Shown: positions 43,445 through 52,208, numbered from the stretch's first letter. The stretch: DNA of 64,000 nt from Sutterella sp047777475 (GCA_047777475.1 JBKEET010000001.1:124001-188000), one strand, 5' to 3'. A program made the numbers and translations. The notes: generated by a model not told the origin, from the letters alone.

Positions 43445-44027
43445 GCAGTTTAGCAGAAAGGCTTCAAAGCGCCTTTACCTTGCGGAAAATCGCAAAATGA
43501 AATGGGAAAAACGGCAAAAGGGAAAAAATAAAGGCGGGAAAAAAGAAAGTCGCGAAGAAACTTAATTGGCTTTTCCTGCCGGACGGATGGGACGTTCCTC
43601 CGGCTGACCGCACGGACGCTCTGCCAGGAGATAGCAGCAGGCGCGCACCGCGCTTTCGGTTCGAGAGCGATAGGAATTGAGCACAAGATCTCTCGAACAG
43701 GATCGAAAAAGCCGCGTTTCTTCGCGACGTTAAAGCTGAGCGGCCGTTTCCGCGCCCGCCCCGTGCTCGAGGCGGAGGGATAAACCGCTATTCCTTTTAA
43801 GGATAGCAATAGTGTAGCACTTTTCTTTGCGAATGCAAATCAGCATGTAACAGCAGGACATTAAAGGGAAATACCTGAAGAAGCCGATTTTTGCCTAAAG
43901 CTATGATGGCCTTTTTCGCAAAGTAGAATCGGGCAATGAAGGGGCGCAGAAATGCCTCGTCCGCAGGCGCGCGCGAAAAGGAAGCGGGGCTTCGGAGAGG
44001 GAAAAAGGCGGATCGGCTTTGGCGGCG
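43445..44027. other. Non-coding region between modC and holA
   Basis: About 580 bases without a convincing gene. The stretch 43570-43700 is G/C-rich and rich in short complementary segments, so a structured leader RNA for the mod operon is possible, but I could not match a molybdenum-cofactor riboswitch. Bases 43810-43940 are AT-rich. A 119-residue open frame on the minus strand (43450-43809) lacks codon bias and a ribosome site. Confidence 0.4.
43786..43808. promoter_or_regulatory. Second palindrome of the modC-upstream pair
   Basis: GCTATTCCTT (43788-43797) and AAGGATAGC (43799-43807) form a nearly perfect palindrome sharing CGCTATTCCTT with the modC-proximal site, 364 bases away. Confidence 0.5.
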
Positions 44028-45029
44028 CTAGCCTGCAAGGAAGAGCGCGACGCTCTTCAGCTCGATCCAGGGGTCGGAGTCGCGGTCCGGGACGGGCAGG
44101 CCCTTGGCGATGCGGTCGATCTTGGCGAGGACGACGAGTGCGTTCTCGAGCCTGCGGACGCTAAGGCGCTTGGCGGCGCGCTCGAGCGACGGGGTGGCGA
44201 AGACGCCCTTCACGAAGCGCTGGCCGCGTTCGTGCCCGCTCCTCAGCTTCAGGATCGAGCGCACCTCGCCCGAGAGCATCACGAGGAGGTAGGGCAGCGC
44301 CTCGTCCTGCGACTTGAGGCCGTCGATGATACGGCTCACGCGCTCGGTCTCGCCGTTTTCGATGCACTCGAAAAGCGTCCCGAGGTCGAAGCGCGAGTTG
44401 TCGGCGACGCTCGCCCTGATCTGCTCGGAGGTGATTTCGCCGGGCGGGCAGAGCAGCGCGAGCTTCTCGATTTCCTGCGCCGCGGCAAAGAGGTTGCCTT
44501 CGGTGAGGTCGGCGAAGAACTCGAGCGTCTCGTCCGAGGCGGTGAGGCCCTTTTCGGCGAGCCGGCCGCGGAGCCACGCGGGCATCTCGCGGCGCTCCAC
44601 GGCGGAGCAGTCGACGACGGTGCACTTCTTCTGCAGGGCCGTCCACCAGGCGGCCTTTGCGGCCGACCAGTCGGGCGCGGGGACCGTGAACATCGTCACC
44701 GTGCCCGCGACGGGCCGCTCGAGGTACTCGGGGATCGCCTTGGCGCCCTTCGTGCCGGGCTTGCCGCCGGGGAGCCGCACTTCGATGAGCTTCTTGTCGT
44801 CGAACATGCCGATGTCGGCGGCGGCCATCGCAAGCCGCGACCAGTCCGACTGCCCGCTCATGTCGAGCACCTGGCGGTCGGTGTAGCCGAGGCCGTGCAC
44901 GGCCGCGCGGATCGCGTCGCCCGCCTCGACGGCGAGGAACTCGTCCGTGCCCGTGACGAGCCAGAACGGGTCGGGCTCGCCTTTTTTGACCGTTTTCGCC
45001 AGATAGGCTTTGAGATCGCTCGACTTCAC
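44028..45029 (-). CDS. holA: DNA polymerase III delta subunit
   Basis: Clamp-loader subunit that opens the beta ring, 333 residues, usual HolA size. Recognisable pattern: PFWLVTGTDEFLAVEAGDAIRAA (about 21-43), SLFDDKKLIEVRL-like IGMFDDKKLIEVRLPGGKPG (about 73-92), LEFFADLTEGNLFAAAQEIEKLALLCPPGEIT (about 168-199) and DLGTLFECIENGETERVSRIIDGL. It lies six bases after lptE, the common leuS-lptE-holA arrangement. Confidence 0.95.
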   Translation of the reverse strand: MKSSDLKAYLAKTVKKGEPDPFWLVTGTDEFLAVEAGDAIRAAVHGLGYTDRQVLDMSGQSDWSRLAMAAADIGMFDDKKLIEVRLPGGKPGTKGAKAIPEYLERPVAGTVTMFTVPAPDWSAAKAAWWTALQKKCTVVDCSAVERREMPAWLRGRLAEKGLTASDETLEFFADLTEGNLFAAAQEIEKLALLCPPGEITSEQIRASVADNSRFDLGTLFECIENGETERVSRIIDGLKSQDEALPYLLVMLSGEVRSILKLRSGHERGQRFVKGVFATPSLERAAKRLSVRRLENALVVLAKIDRIAKGLPVPDRDSDPWIELKSVALFLAG

Positions 45030-45035
45030 GGCGGC

Positions 45036-45536
45036 TTACTTATGCGGCGGGATGGCTTCGATGCTGTGCACGATCTGGTTGATCAGGTCCTGCCGCATGT
45101 CCTTGTAGAGGAAGGCCTCCTCGTACTCGCGCGAAAGGTAGCGCGTTTCGGAGTAGGTGAGCTGGCGCGTCGTCGAAATCTCGCGCGTCTCGAGCCAGTC
45201 GAAGCCTTCGGGGCTGCTGACGCGGTAGCGCACGCGCATCGTGAGCTCGTATTCGCGCGAGCGGCCGGCGTCGTTAATCGAGAGGACGTCGCGGCTCCGG
45301 CTTTCGTTGATGAGCACGAAAATGGCCTCAGCCTTTGTGGGATCGGAAACGATTTCGAGGTCCGAGCCGCCCTTGAGCTGGCGCGCGAGCTGCACGGCAA
45401 AGGGCGAGTTGTCGCTCATCTGCAGGTACATGGTCTTGAACGGCGTCTCAAACGAGCCGCGCAGATGGAAGCCGCAGCCCGAAAGCGGCAGGGCGCCGGC
45501 CAAGGCGGCGCCGAGAAAGAGTCGGCGAGAAATCAC
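45036..45536 (-). CDS. lptE: LPS-assembly lipoprotein LptE
   Basis: Outer-membrane lipoprotein that plugs the LptD barrel. The chosen GTG (45534-45536) gives 166 residues starting with a perfect lipoprotein signal (ISRRLFLGAALAGALPLSGC, lipid Cys at 21) and has GGGGA eight bases upstream. Mature start GFHLRGS is the LptE hallmark, followed by MYLQMSDNSPFAVQLARQLKGG. Longer in-frame starts (45590, 45620) run into a TATAAT promoter element (45577-45582) and the leuS terminator, so they are rejected. Co-transcribed with holA. Confidence 0.85.
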   Translation of the reverse strand: MISRRLFLGAALAGALPLSGCGFHLRGSFETPFKTMYLQMSDNSPFAVQLARQLKGGSDLEIVSDPTKAEAIFVLINESRSRDVLSINDAGRSREYELTMRVRYRVSSPEGFDWLETREISTTRQLTYSETRYLSREYEEAFLYKDMRQDLINQIVHSIEAIPPHK

Positions 45537-45576
45537 GGAGGCTGTCCCCGAAAATCGGTTGGTGTTGAATCGGTTA

Positions 45577-45582
45577 ATTATA
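45577..45582 (-). promoter_or_regulatory. -10 element for lptE-holA
   Basis: TATAAT on the minus strand between the leuS terminator and the lptE start; the -35 region is not clear. Confidence 0.45.
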
Positions 45583-45618
45583 GACGGCATCGGGCGCGCA
45601 ACCTTTGGGAAGGCGCGC

Positions 45619-45657
45619 AAAAAAGGAGGCCGCTTCCCCGGCAGGGAAGCGGCCCCC
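45619..45657 (-). terminator. Terminator after leuS
   Basis: On the minus strand GGGGGCCGCTTCCC pairs with GGGAAGCGGCCTCC and is followed by TTTTTT. Confidence 0.85.
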
Positions 45658-45686
45658 GTTTCAGGCCTTGCCGGCCGCGGCGCGCC

Positions 45687-48317
45687 TTAGGCGGCCACGA
45701 CGTTGACGAGGCGGTTCTTGACGACGATCACCTTGCGGACGGTCTTGCCGTCCGTGAAGCGCTTCACGTCCGGGTTGGCGAGCGCGGCGGCCTCGATCTC
45801 CTGCTGCGTCGCGGAGGGCTCAACGAGGATCTGGCCGCGCAGCTTGCCGTTCACCTGGACGACGAGCTTGATCTCGTCGGCCTCGATCGCGGCCTCGTCG
45901 ACCTTCGGCCAGGGCGCGTCGAGCAGGTTGCCCGATTCGTCGGCGTAGCCGAGCTCGTGCCAGAGCGCCGTCGTGATGTGCGGGGCGATCGGGTAGAGCG
46001 TGCGGATCAGGATGCTCGCGCATTCGCGAAGCACGGCGGCGTCGGTGTCCGACGTGCCGGCGTACTGCTCGAGGGCATTGAGCATCTTCATGCAGGCGGA
46101 CACCACGGTGTTGTACTGCATGCGCTGCATGTCGTAATCGGCCTGCTTCAGGAGCGAGTGGATCTCGCGGCGCAGGTGCTTCTGCTCGCGCGAGAGCTTG
46201 GCGGCGTCGAACCTGCCGGCGCCCTTGAGCAGGGCCTGCTTGGCGTAGGCCCAGTTCCAGACGCGGCGAAGGAAGCGGTACGTGCCTTCGGCGCCGGAAT
46301 TGGACCACACGGCGGACTGGTTGGGAGGACCGGCGAACATCACGAACGAGCGGGCCGTGTCGGCGCCGAACTTCTTGACGATGTCGCGCGGCTCGACGAC
46401 GTTGCACTTGCTCTTCGACATCTTCTCGATGCCGCCGAGCTCGACGGGCTCACCGTCGGCCTTGCAGATGGCGCCCACGGGGCGGCCCTTCTCGTCGTAG
46501 CGGACCTCGACCTCGTCGGGATAGAACCAGCGCTTGTGGCCGTCGGGCTCGACGCGGAAGTAGCTTTCCGCCATCAGCATGCCCTGCGTGAAGAGGCGCT
46601 TGAAGGGCTCGTCGTACTTAACGAGACCGAGGTCGCGCATCACCTTCGTCCAGAAGCGGGCGTAGAGCAGGTGGAGCACGGCGTGCTCGATGCCGCCGAT
46701 GTACTGGTCCATCGGCATCCAGTAGTCGGCGCGCTTGTCGATCATGCCGGTCGTGCAGTCGGGCGAGCAGTAGCGCTGGAAGTACCAGGAGCTGTCGACG
46801 AACGTGTCCATCGTGTCGGTCTCGCGCTTGGCGGGGCCGCCGCACTTCGGGCACTTGACGTTGAGGAATTCCTCGCACTTGTTGAGCGGGTTGCCGGAGC
46901 CGTCCGGCACCAGGTTCTCGGGCAGCACCACGGGGAGGTCTTCCTCGGGCACGGGCACCGCGCCGCAGTGCGGGCAGTTGATCATCGGGATCGGCGTGCC
47001 CCAGTAGCGCTGGCGGGAAATGCCCCAGTCGCGCAGGCGGAACTGCACCTTCTTGCTGCCGAGGCCCATCTTCTCGAGGTCGGCCGCGATGGCGTCGATC
47101 GCCTGGTGGCGCTCCATGCCGTCGTACTTGCCGGAGTTGATGAGCGTCATGCCGTCGAGCTTCTCGCCGTACCAGTCCTGCCAGGCGTCGGTCGAGTAGG
47201 TCTTGCCGGGCGCGGTCAGCACCGGGACGATCGGGAGGTTGAATTTCTTCGCGAACGCGAAATCGCGCTCGTCGTGGGAAGGCACGCCCATCACGGCGCC
47301 TTCGCCGTAGCTCATGAGGACGTAGTTGGCGATCCACACTTCGGCGGGCTTGCCCGTGAGCGGATGCGTCACGTAGAAGCCGGTCGGAACGCCTTTCTTC
47401 TCCATCGTCGCCATGTCGGCTTCGCTCACGGAGCCCTTGGCGCATTCGTCGATGAAGGCCTGCAGCTCGGGCTTCTTCTGCGCGAGCTTCGCGGCGAGCG
47501 GATGCTCGGCGGCGATGGCCACGAAGGTGACGCCCATGATCGTTTCGGGGCGGGTCGTGTAGACGCGAAGCAGCTTCTTGTCGCCGTCGATCTCATAGGG
47601 GAAGGCGAAGTCGACGCCTTCGGAGCGGCCGATCCAGTGCTCCTGCATGCGCAGCACCTGCTCGGGCCAGTCGAGCGTCTTGAGGTCGTCGAGGAGTTCC
47701 TGCGCGTACTTCGTGATGGCGAGGTAGTAGCCCGGGATCTCGCGCTTTTCGACGAGGGCGCCCGAGCGCCAGCCGCGGCCGTCGATCACCTGCTCGTTGG
47801 CGAGCACCGTCTTGTCGACCGGGTCCCAGTTGACGATCTGGGTCTTGCGGTAAGCGATGCCGCGCTTGAGCATCTGCAGGAAGATCCACTGGTTCCAACG
47901 GTAGTACTCCGGCTTGCAGGTCGTCACTTCGCGCGACCAGTCGAAAGCCAGGCCCAGGGGCTCCATTTGCTTCTTCATGTCGGCGATGTTGGAGTACGTC
48001 CACTGCGCCGGCTGCACCTTCTTGGCAAGCGCCGCGTTCTCGGCGGGCAGGCCGAAGGAGTCCCAGCCCATGGGCGTCATCACGTTGTAGCCGCGCATGC
48101 GGTAGTAGCGGTACATCACGTCGTTGAGCGTGTAGTTGCGCACGTGGCCCATGTGGAGCTTGCCGCTCGGGTAAGGCAGCATCGAAACGACGTAGAACTT
48201 GGGTTTGGGCTTGCCGTTCGCATCGAGCGCGTTCTCGACGGCCCGATACACGTCCTTGGCTTTCCAAGCGGCCTGGACTTCGGATTCAACGGCTTCAGGA
48301 GAGTAAGTCTCGCGCAT
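45687..48317 (-). CDS. leuS: Leucine--tRNA ligase
   Basis: Charges tRNA-Leu; 876 residues, usual bacterial size. HIGH-type PYPSGKLHMGHVRNYT (about 49-64), the large editing (CP1) insertion (about 220-420, TTRPETIMGVTFVAI and the HPLTGKPAEVWIANYVLMSYGEGAVMGVPSHDERD editing motif), a zinc-type CPHCGAVPVPEEDLPV...NVKCPKCGGPAKRETDTMD segment, and KMSKSKCNVVEP (about 634-645). ATG 48315-48317 has AGGGA six bases upstream; a TTG nine codons earlier is less likely. Confidence 0.97.
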   Translation of the reverse strand: MRETYSPEAVESEVQAAWKAKDVYRAVENALDANGKPKPKFYVVSMLPYPSGKLHMGHVRNYTLNDVMYRYYRMRGYNVMTPMGWDSFGLPAENAALAKKVQPAQWTYSNIADMKKQMEPLGLAFDWSREVTTCKPEYYRWNQWIFLQMLKRGIAYRKTQIVNWDPVDKTVLANEQVIDGRGWRSGALVEKREIPGYYLAITKYAQELLDDLKTLDWPEQVLRMQEHWIGRSEGVDFAFPYEIDGDKKLLRVYTTRPETIMGVTFVAIAAEHPLAAKLAQKKPELQAFIDECAKGSVSEADMATMEKKGVPTGFYVTHPLTGKPAEVWIANYVLMSYGEGAVMGVPSHDERDFAFAKKFNLPIVPVLTAPGKTYSTDAWQDWYGEKLDGMTLINSGKYDGMERHQAIDAIAADLEKMGLGSKKVQFRLRDWGISRQRYWGTPIPMINCPHCGAVPVPEEDLPVVLPENLVPDGSGNPLNKCEEFLNVKCPKCGGPAKRETDTMDTFVDSSWYFQRYCSPDCTTGMIDKRADYWMPMDQYIGGIEHAVLHLLYARFWTKVMRDLGLVKYDEPFKRLFTQGMLMAESYFRVEPDGHKRWFYPDEVEVRYDEKGRPVGAICKADGEPVELGGIEKMSKSKCNVVEPRDIVKKFGADTARSFVMFAGPPNQSAVWSNSGAEGTYRFLRRVWNWAYAKQALLKGAGRFDAAKLSREQKHLRREIHSLLKQADYDMQRMQYNTVVSACMKMLNALEQYAGTSDTDAAVLRECASILIRTLYPIAPHITTALWHELGYADESGNLLDAPWPKVDEAAIEADEIKLVVQVNGKLRGQILVEPSATQQEIEAAALANPDVKRFTDGKTVRKVIVVKNRLVNVVAA

Positions 48318-48486
48318 AAACGCTTCCCTGAGTGTGGTTGTCAAAAAGAAAAAGGATAACGAATAAGTATACCCACTGGCCGGGGCCGGTGCCGCACGAG
48401 CGGCGGGATTTCGAGCGTCTTCCGGCGCGGGCGCTTTCCCGCGGGCAGATTTTCTGCGCGGTTTTGCTTACCCGAGGGGCGGCGCC

Positions 48487-49611
48487 TCAGTTGGTCTTCG
48501 TGTTGCGCGGGTGCGGCCCGCAGTAGCCGATCGCGATGCGCTTCGCATCGCGGTCGATCTCGAAGTAGCAGCGGATCGATTTCGAGGCGTCGTTTGCGAC
48601 GCCGATCCTAAGGTGGCGCTCGAGCGCCACGGTGCGCCCGTTCCAAAGCACGGTGCGCACGGAGCGGATCACCCTGTCGTGCGTCGAGTTGACGGTGTCC
48701 GACTCGTGCGCCGAGTATTCGGCTTTCGAGAAAACGCTCTCGGGCGAGGCTTTCGAGAGGCCGAAGGCCGCGTCGTAGTAGGGACCTCCGAGCCGCAGCA
48801 GGAGCTGCAGCAGGCGGGCGGCCTGCTGGAAGCCGCTCCGGTCGCTTTTCTTCGCGCTCTCGAAGGCGGGTTCGAGCACGGTGAGCCGCTCCGGGTAAAG
48901 CGCCTGCGCGAGCCGCAGCGCGTCGGTGACGCTGAGTTTCCTGCCGCTCATGAGCGAGTCGGCGAGCGCCCGGCGCATTTCGGGCGGCGCCGAGGCCGTT
49001 CTTTCCGCCTTGGCGAGCCCTGCCCTGAGCCGGGAAACCTCGGCGCTGAGCTTGGTGTTCTCCAGGCTGAGCTGTTTGGCGAGCGACTCGGACCTGTCAA
49101 GCTTTTCCCGGAGGATCGCGGAATTGTCCGCGGGGGCCTTTATTTGCGCGCCGCTGCGTTCCCTGGCGGCGGGGGCCCGCTGCGCGAGCAGCAGGTCGGC
49201 AAGCGGTGCCTCGGGCGGCACCTCGCCTTCGTCGAACCAGACGAGGAGTCCCTTTTGCAGCGCGCGGCGCGCTTCGAGCGCCTCGGCCGGGAGCGCCGCG
49301 TCGGGTTCGTTCCAGCGCAGGAGCGCGCCGGCGCGGTCCGCTTCGCAGAGCGCGCCCTTGGCATCGCGGGCGAACGCCTGGGCCTTCTGCGCGCCCCAGG
49401 CGCGCCGCAGGACCGAAAGGAGCTTCGCCGTGCCCTCGGCGAGGGGCGAGGCGCCCTCGTGCTTCTTGCCGGAGAGCGCGGCCTTGAGGTCGCCCGGCAC
49501 GGCTTTTTCGCCGAAGGCGGCGAGCTCCGCCGCCTCTGCCGCGGCGAAGGCGCGCGGGGCGCGGGCGAGACCGATGTTTTCGAGGGCGAGGACGATGTCG
49601 GCTTTGGTCAC
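48487..49611 (-). CDS. Unrecognised protein, divergent partner of the 752-residue gene
   Basis: A 374-residue protein I cannot assign. It begins with a helical module (KADIVLALENIGLARAPRAFAAAEAAELAAFG) and has a leucine/glutamate coiled-coil stretch (about 180-225, ILREKLDRSESLAKQLSLENTKLSAEVSRLRAGL). A folded C-terminal domain (about 300-374) contains SVRTVLWNGRTVALERHLRIGVANDASKSIRCYFEIDRD and ends RIAIGYCGPHPRNTKTN. GTG 49609-49611 is chosen because GGAG lies six bases upstream. No membrane span, signal peptide or enzymatic motif is seen. It is divergent from another coiled-coil gene across a promoter with repeated motifs and next to a restriction-like operon. Confidence 0.7.
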   Translation of the reverse strand: MTKADIVLALENIGLARAPRAFAAAEAAELAAFGEKAVPGDLKAALSGKKHEGASPLAEGTAKLLSVLRRAWGAQKAQAFARDAKGALCEADRAGALLRWNEPDAALPAEALEARRALQKGLLVWFDEGEVPPEAPLADLLLAQRAPAARERSGAQIKAPADNSAILREKLDRSESLAKQLSLENTKLSAEVSRLRAGLAKAERTASAPPEMRRALADSLMSGRKLSVTDALRLAQALYPERLTVLEPAFESAKKSDRSGFQQAARLLQLLLRLGGPYYDAAFGLSKASPESVFSKAEYSAHESDTVNSTHDRVIRSVRTVLWNGRTVALERHLRIGVANDASKSIRCYFEIDRDAKRIAIGYCGPHPRNTKTN

Positions 49612-49624
49612 GAAGGCTCCGTAA

Positions 49625-49747
49625 GAAAAGGTCTTTTGTTTCCTTATGCTAACAAAGGCCGCGCAAGTCCCCGACCTTTTCACGCTTCGGAGAAGCGAAG
49701 CGGGGGCGGAATGCTCTTCGGGCGCGCTTATTGAAGAAAAGGTCGGG
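49625..49747. promoter_or_regulatory. Divergent promoter with three GAAAAGGTC elements
   Basis: The 9-mer GAAAAGGTC occurs at 49625-49633, inverted at 49673-49681, and again at 49736-49744. The second and third copies extend to an identical 12-mer GAAAAGGTCGGG in opposite orientation (49670-49681 and 49736-49747). Between them is a CGCTTC-GGA-GAAGCG hairpin. They lie between two divergent unknown genes, as operator sites for a shared regulator would. Confidence 0.55.
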
Positions 49748-49828
49748 CGCCCCGCCGTCATTTGTTAGGATTGAACGTCAGATAAATCTTGCCGCACCGA
49801 TATCAATTTTGGCAAAGGGGGGAGGGCC

Positions 49829-52087
49829 GTGAAATCGTCGAATTATTCCTTCAGGTCGCTCGGCGTGAGCGACGGCAGCGGCATTATCCGCTGCGCGGAC
49901 GCGGGCACCGACGGTTCGCTCAGCGCCCTCAGCCCCGATTCGGCCGCCTCGGGGAATCCGCTCCTCACCGACCGCTTCCCGTTCGGCGGCGACAAGAGCG
50001 ACCGCTGGCCGCGCGGCACCTGGGGCTACTGGCAGCTCACGATGAAGCCGAGCAAATGCCCGGACCGCGATTTCGACTACGGCGTCAAGCGCCTCGCCGC
50101 CAAGGCCCCCGTCGGCGTGACGGAGGCGATTTACCCGCGGAAAAGAAAGACGATGAGGGGGATCGAGTCGGGCGAGCTCCTCGAGCGCTACGGCGAAGCG
50201 TTCGACTCGGGCCTTGCCGTGATGTTCCGCCTCGAGGACGGCTCGGGCCTCCTCGTCGAGCCCGATGCGACCGAGATCCGGGAGGGCGGCCGCCGCCTGA
50301 AGGAAGGGAAGAGCGCCGAGGCGCTGCCCGTCGCGGCGCGCGCCGGCCTCCTGCGGGAGGCGAGGGAGCCGCTCCCCGCGGGCATCCGCGGCATCGCGCT
50401 GCTCTTTCGCGAGGAGGATGACGCGAAAAAGAAGGACGCGGCTAAGAAGAAAGGCACTGCGGCGCAAAAGGGCGGGCCCGCGGAAAAGCCGGCCGCGCCG
50501 GCGCCCGAAAAGGCGGAAGGGCCCAAAGGGGAGGCCTGCGCCGTTTCGTTCGGCGAGCTCTCCAAGGACGCGCAGGAAAGGGCGGGCGCGAGGGGGCACA
50601 TGCTGCACCTGCGCTCGATCTCGGAAGCGAAGCTGACCGACGATCAGGTGCTCCCCTACGTTGTGGGGATGCACGGGCTGCATCCCGAGGCCGGTCCCGT
50701 CCCTAAGGACCTCGGCAAAGCGGCCTTGAGGGCCGGGATCATCGCCGGCGAGGCGCCCGCCGCCGAAGAGGACAAGAAAGACAGCCTGCCGTTCCCTGAA
50801 AAAGTCCCGCTGTCACTCTATGCGGAACTCGAGAGGAAAAACTCGGATTTGAAAAAGGAGGCCGAAGCGCTCAGGACGCGCGTTGCCGAACTCGAGTCGA
50901 CGGTCCGCGAGCAGTCCTACTGCGACGAAGGCAGCAAGGCGGCGGACCGCGAGCTGCGCGCCGCAGCTGAGGAAGCGCTTAAAAAAGCACGCAGGGGTGA
51001 CGCGGAAGCCCGGGAAGCAAAGGCCGAAGCGGAACGCTCGCGGCGCGAGGCGGAGCGCCTTAAGGGTGAAAAGCAGGGCTGCGAAGAGAAAATCGCTGCG
51101 CTTACCAAGGAACTCGATGACGAGCGGCGCGCCCGCGCGGGCGATCAGGAAAAAGCGGCGGACGCCGAAAAGCACATCAAGGATCTCGAAGCGACCGTCA
51201 GCCGGCTCAAGTCGTTCGCGGCGGCGCGCAGCGCGTGCTCGGGCGAGGCCGGGCAGCCCGCCGCCCCGGAACCCGCGCCGCAGGGCGCCGCTTCCGAAGA
51301 GAAGGCGCCGAAGCCTGCGGCCGCCGCCGAAGAGGGCGTTCTTTCGCAGGCGCGGGGCGCGCTTGCCTTCAACCTCGAGGCGGCGGGATGCTCCGCCGAA
51401 AGCGCCCGGGAGCTCGCCGCCCTGATCGACGGGGCGCGCAGGCTCGGCATCGCCGTGGCCTTTGCCGGCGCTTCCGCCGAGGATTTCGCCGAGGCCGCCT
51501 CCGAAGCGCTTTACGGGCAGGAGCCCTCGGTTTTCCCGGCCAATGAAATCCATGCCGTGCGTCCGCCCGCGGGCGCCGCGGTCATAGCCGGGGCGGTCCC
51601 GAAGGACGCCGCCCGCATTGCCGCCGCGGTCAAGCCCCGCCTGGGCGGGCGGCTTGCCGTGCTCACCTTTGCCGATCCGGCCGATGCCCGCGCCCTGCCG
51701 CTCGATCCCTCCTGCGTTTACGGCGTTCTCACGGACGCCTACGCCGTGCGCCCGAAGGCGCAGGGAGCGGCCTTCCGGCGCGCTCCGGGGGCGTGGCTCC
51801 CGGCACCCGAAACGGGAACGCCGCCCGAGCTCCCGCCCGACGTCTCCGACGCGCTCGGGCTCCTGCCCGCAGCCGAGTTCGCCGCGGCGGCGCTCGCCTT
51901 CTCCGCCAAGGGAGCGGCCGGCACCGAAAGCGGCGGCGCTGCGCTTTGCCGCGCGCTTTTCGCGCCGCTCTGCGAGACCGGCAATTTTGCTTTGCTTAAA
52001 AGCCTGATTGAAGCTGTCCCTGAAATTGGGATCCGCAATCATTTGGCAAGGCTATATCGAAAAACCATGCAGGTTTCAGCTATTTGA
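49829..52087 (+). CDS. Unrecognised 752-residue protein with central coiled coil
   Basis: GTG start with GGGGGGAGGG directly before it. Residues 1-175 look like a folded N-terminal domain (RFPFGGDKSDRWPRGTWGYWQLT... MFRLEDGSGLLVEPD). A lysine/alanine/proline linker (about 195-235) follows, then a short domain, a coiled coil (about 330-465) and an alanine/glutamate-rich linker. A C-terminal alpha/beta-looking domain (about 505-720, ARRLGIAVAFAGASAEDFAEAASEALYG, AAAVKPRLGGRLAVLTFADPADARALPLD) resembles a nucleotide-binding fold without a Walker A motif. I recognise no family. The last 30 or so codons turn AT-rich, and the following operon is AT-rich, so the 3' end may be a recombination joint. 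Probably works with the divergent neighbour. Confidence 0.7.
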   Translation: MKSSNYSFRSLGVSDGSGIIRCADAGTDGSLSALSPDSAASGNPLLTDRFPFGGDKSDRWPRGTWGYWQLTMKPSKCPDRDFDYGVKRLAAKAPVGVTEAIYPRKRKTMRGIESGELLERYGEAFDSGLAVMFRLEDGSGLLVEPDATEIREGGRRLKEGKSAEALPVAARAGLLREAREPLPAGIRGIALLFREEDDAKKKDAAKKKGTAAQKGGPAEKPAAPAPEKAEGPKGEACAVSFGELSKDAQERAGARGHMLHLRSISEAKLTDDQVLPYVVGMHGLHPEAGPVPKDLGKAALRAGIIAGEAPAAEEDKKDSLPFPEKVPLSLYAELERKNSDLKKEAEALRTRVAELESTVREQSYCDEGSKAADRELRAAAEEALKKARRGDAEAREAKAEAERSRREAERLKGEKQGCEEKIAALTKELDDERRARAGDQEKAADAEKHIKDLEATVSRLKSFAAARSACSGEAGQPAAPEPAPQGAASEEKAPKPAAAAEEGVLSQARGALAFNLEAAGCSAESARELAALIDGARRLGIAVAFAGASAEDFAEAASEALYGQEPSVFPANEIHAVRPPAGAAVIAGAVPKDAARIAAAVKPRLGGRLAVLTFADPADARALPLDPSCVYGVLTDAYAVRPKAQGAAFRRAPGAWLPAPETGTPPELPPDVSDALGLLPAAEFAAAALAFSAKGAAGTESGGAALCRALFAPLCETGNFALLKSLIEAVPEIGIRNHLARLYRKTMQVSAI

Positions 52088-52151
52088 TAGGGTTCAATCG
52101 TTAGAAGGACAAATATTCCGCCCAAATCATTCTTGGAACAGTGAAAGTATC

Positions 52152-52199
52152 AGGAGGCAATGGCTTTCAGTATAGTTAAGCCATTGCCTCCTTTCTTTT
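52152..52199 (+). terminator. Strong hairpin just before the methyltransferase gene
   Basis: AGGAGGCAATGGCTT (52152-52166) and AAGCCATTGCCTCCT (52178-52192) form a perfect 15-bp stem followed by TTCTTTTG. It terminates the 752-residue gene. It ends only ten bases before the methyltransferase ATG and its left arm contains the only Shine-Dalgarno-like AGGAGG nearby. Confidence 0.8.
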
Positions 52200-52208
52200 G
52201 TACAAAAA

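Noticed and set aside
43560..43760. Molybdenum-cofactor riboswitch upstream of modC
   Set aside because: The region looks structured, but I could not place the conserved elements of the family on either strand.
43450..43809. A 119-residue open frame upstream of modC
   Set aside because: No ribosome site, no codon bias and no recognisable domain; it covers the palindrome-containing regulatory region.
45537..45620. Longer lptE start sites
   Set aside because: They overlap the leuS terminator and the TATAAT element and would bury the lipoprotein signal peptide.
44019..48359. A 1446-codon open frame on the plus strand
   Set aside because: It runs antisense across holA, lptE and leuS. Such long antisense frames arise from the G/C-biased third positions of the real genes; it has no domain pattern.
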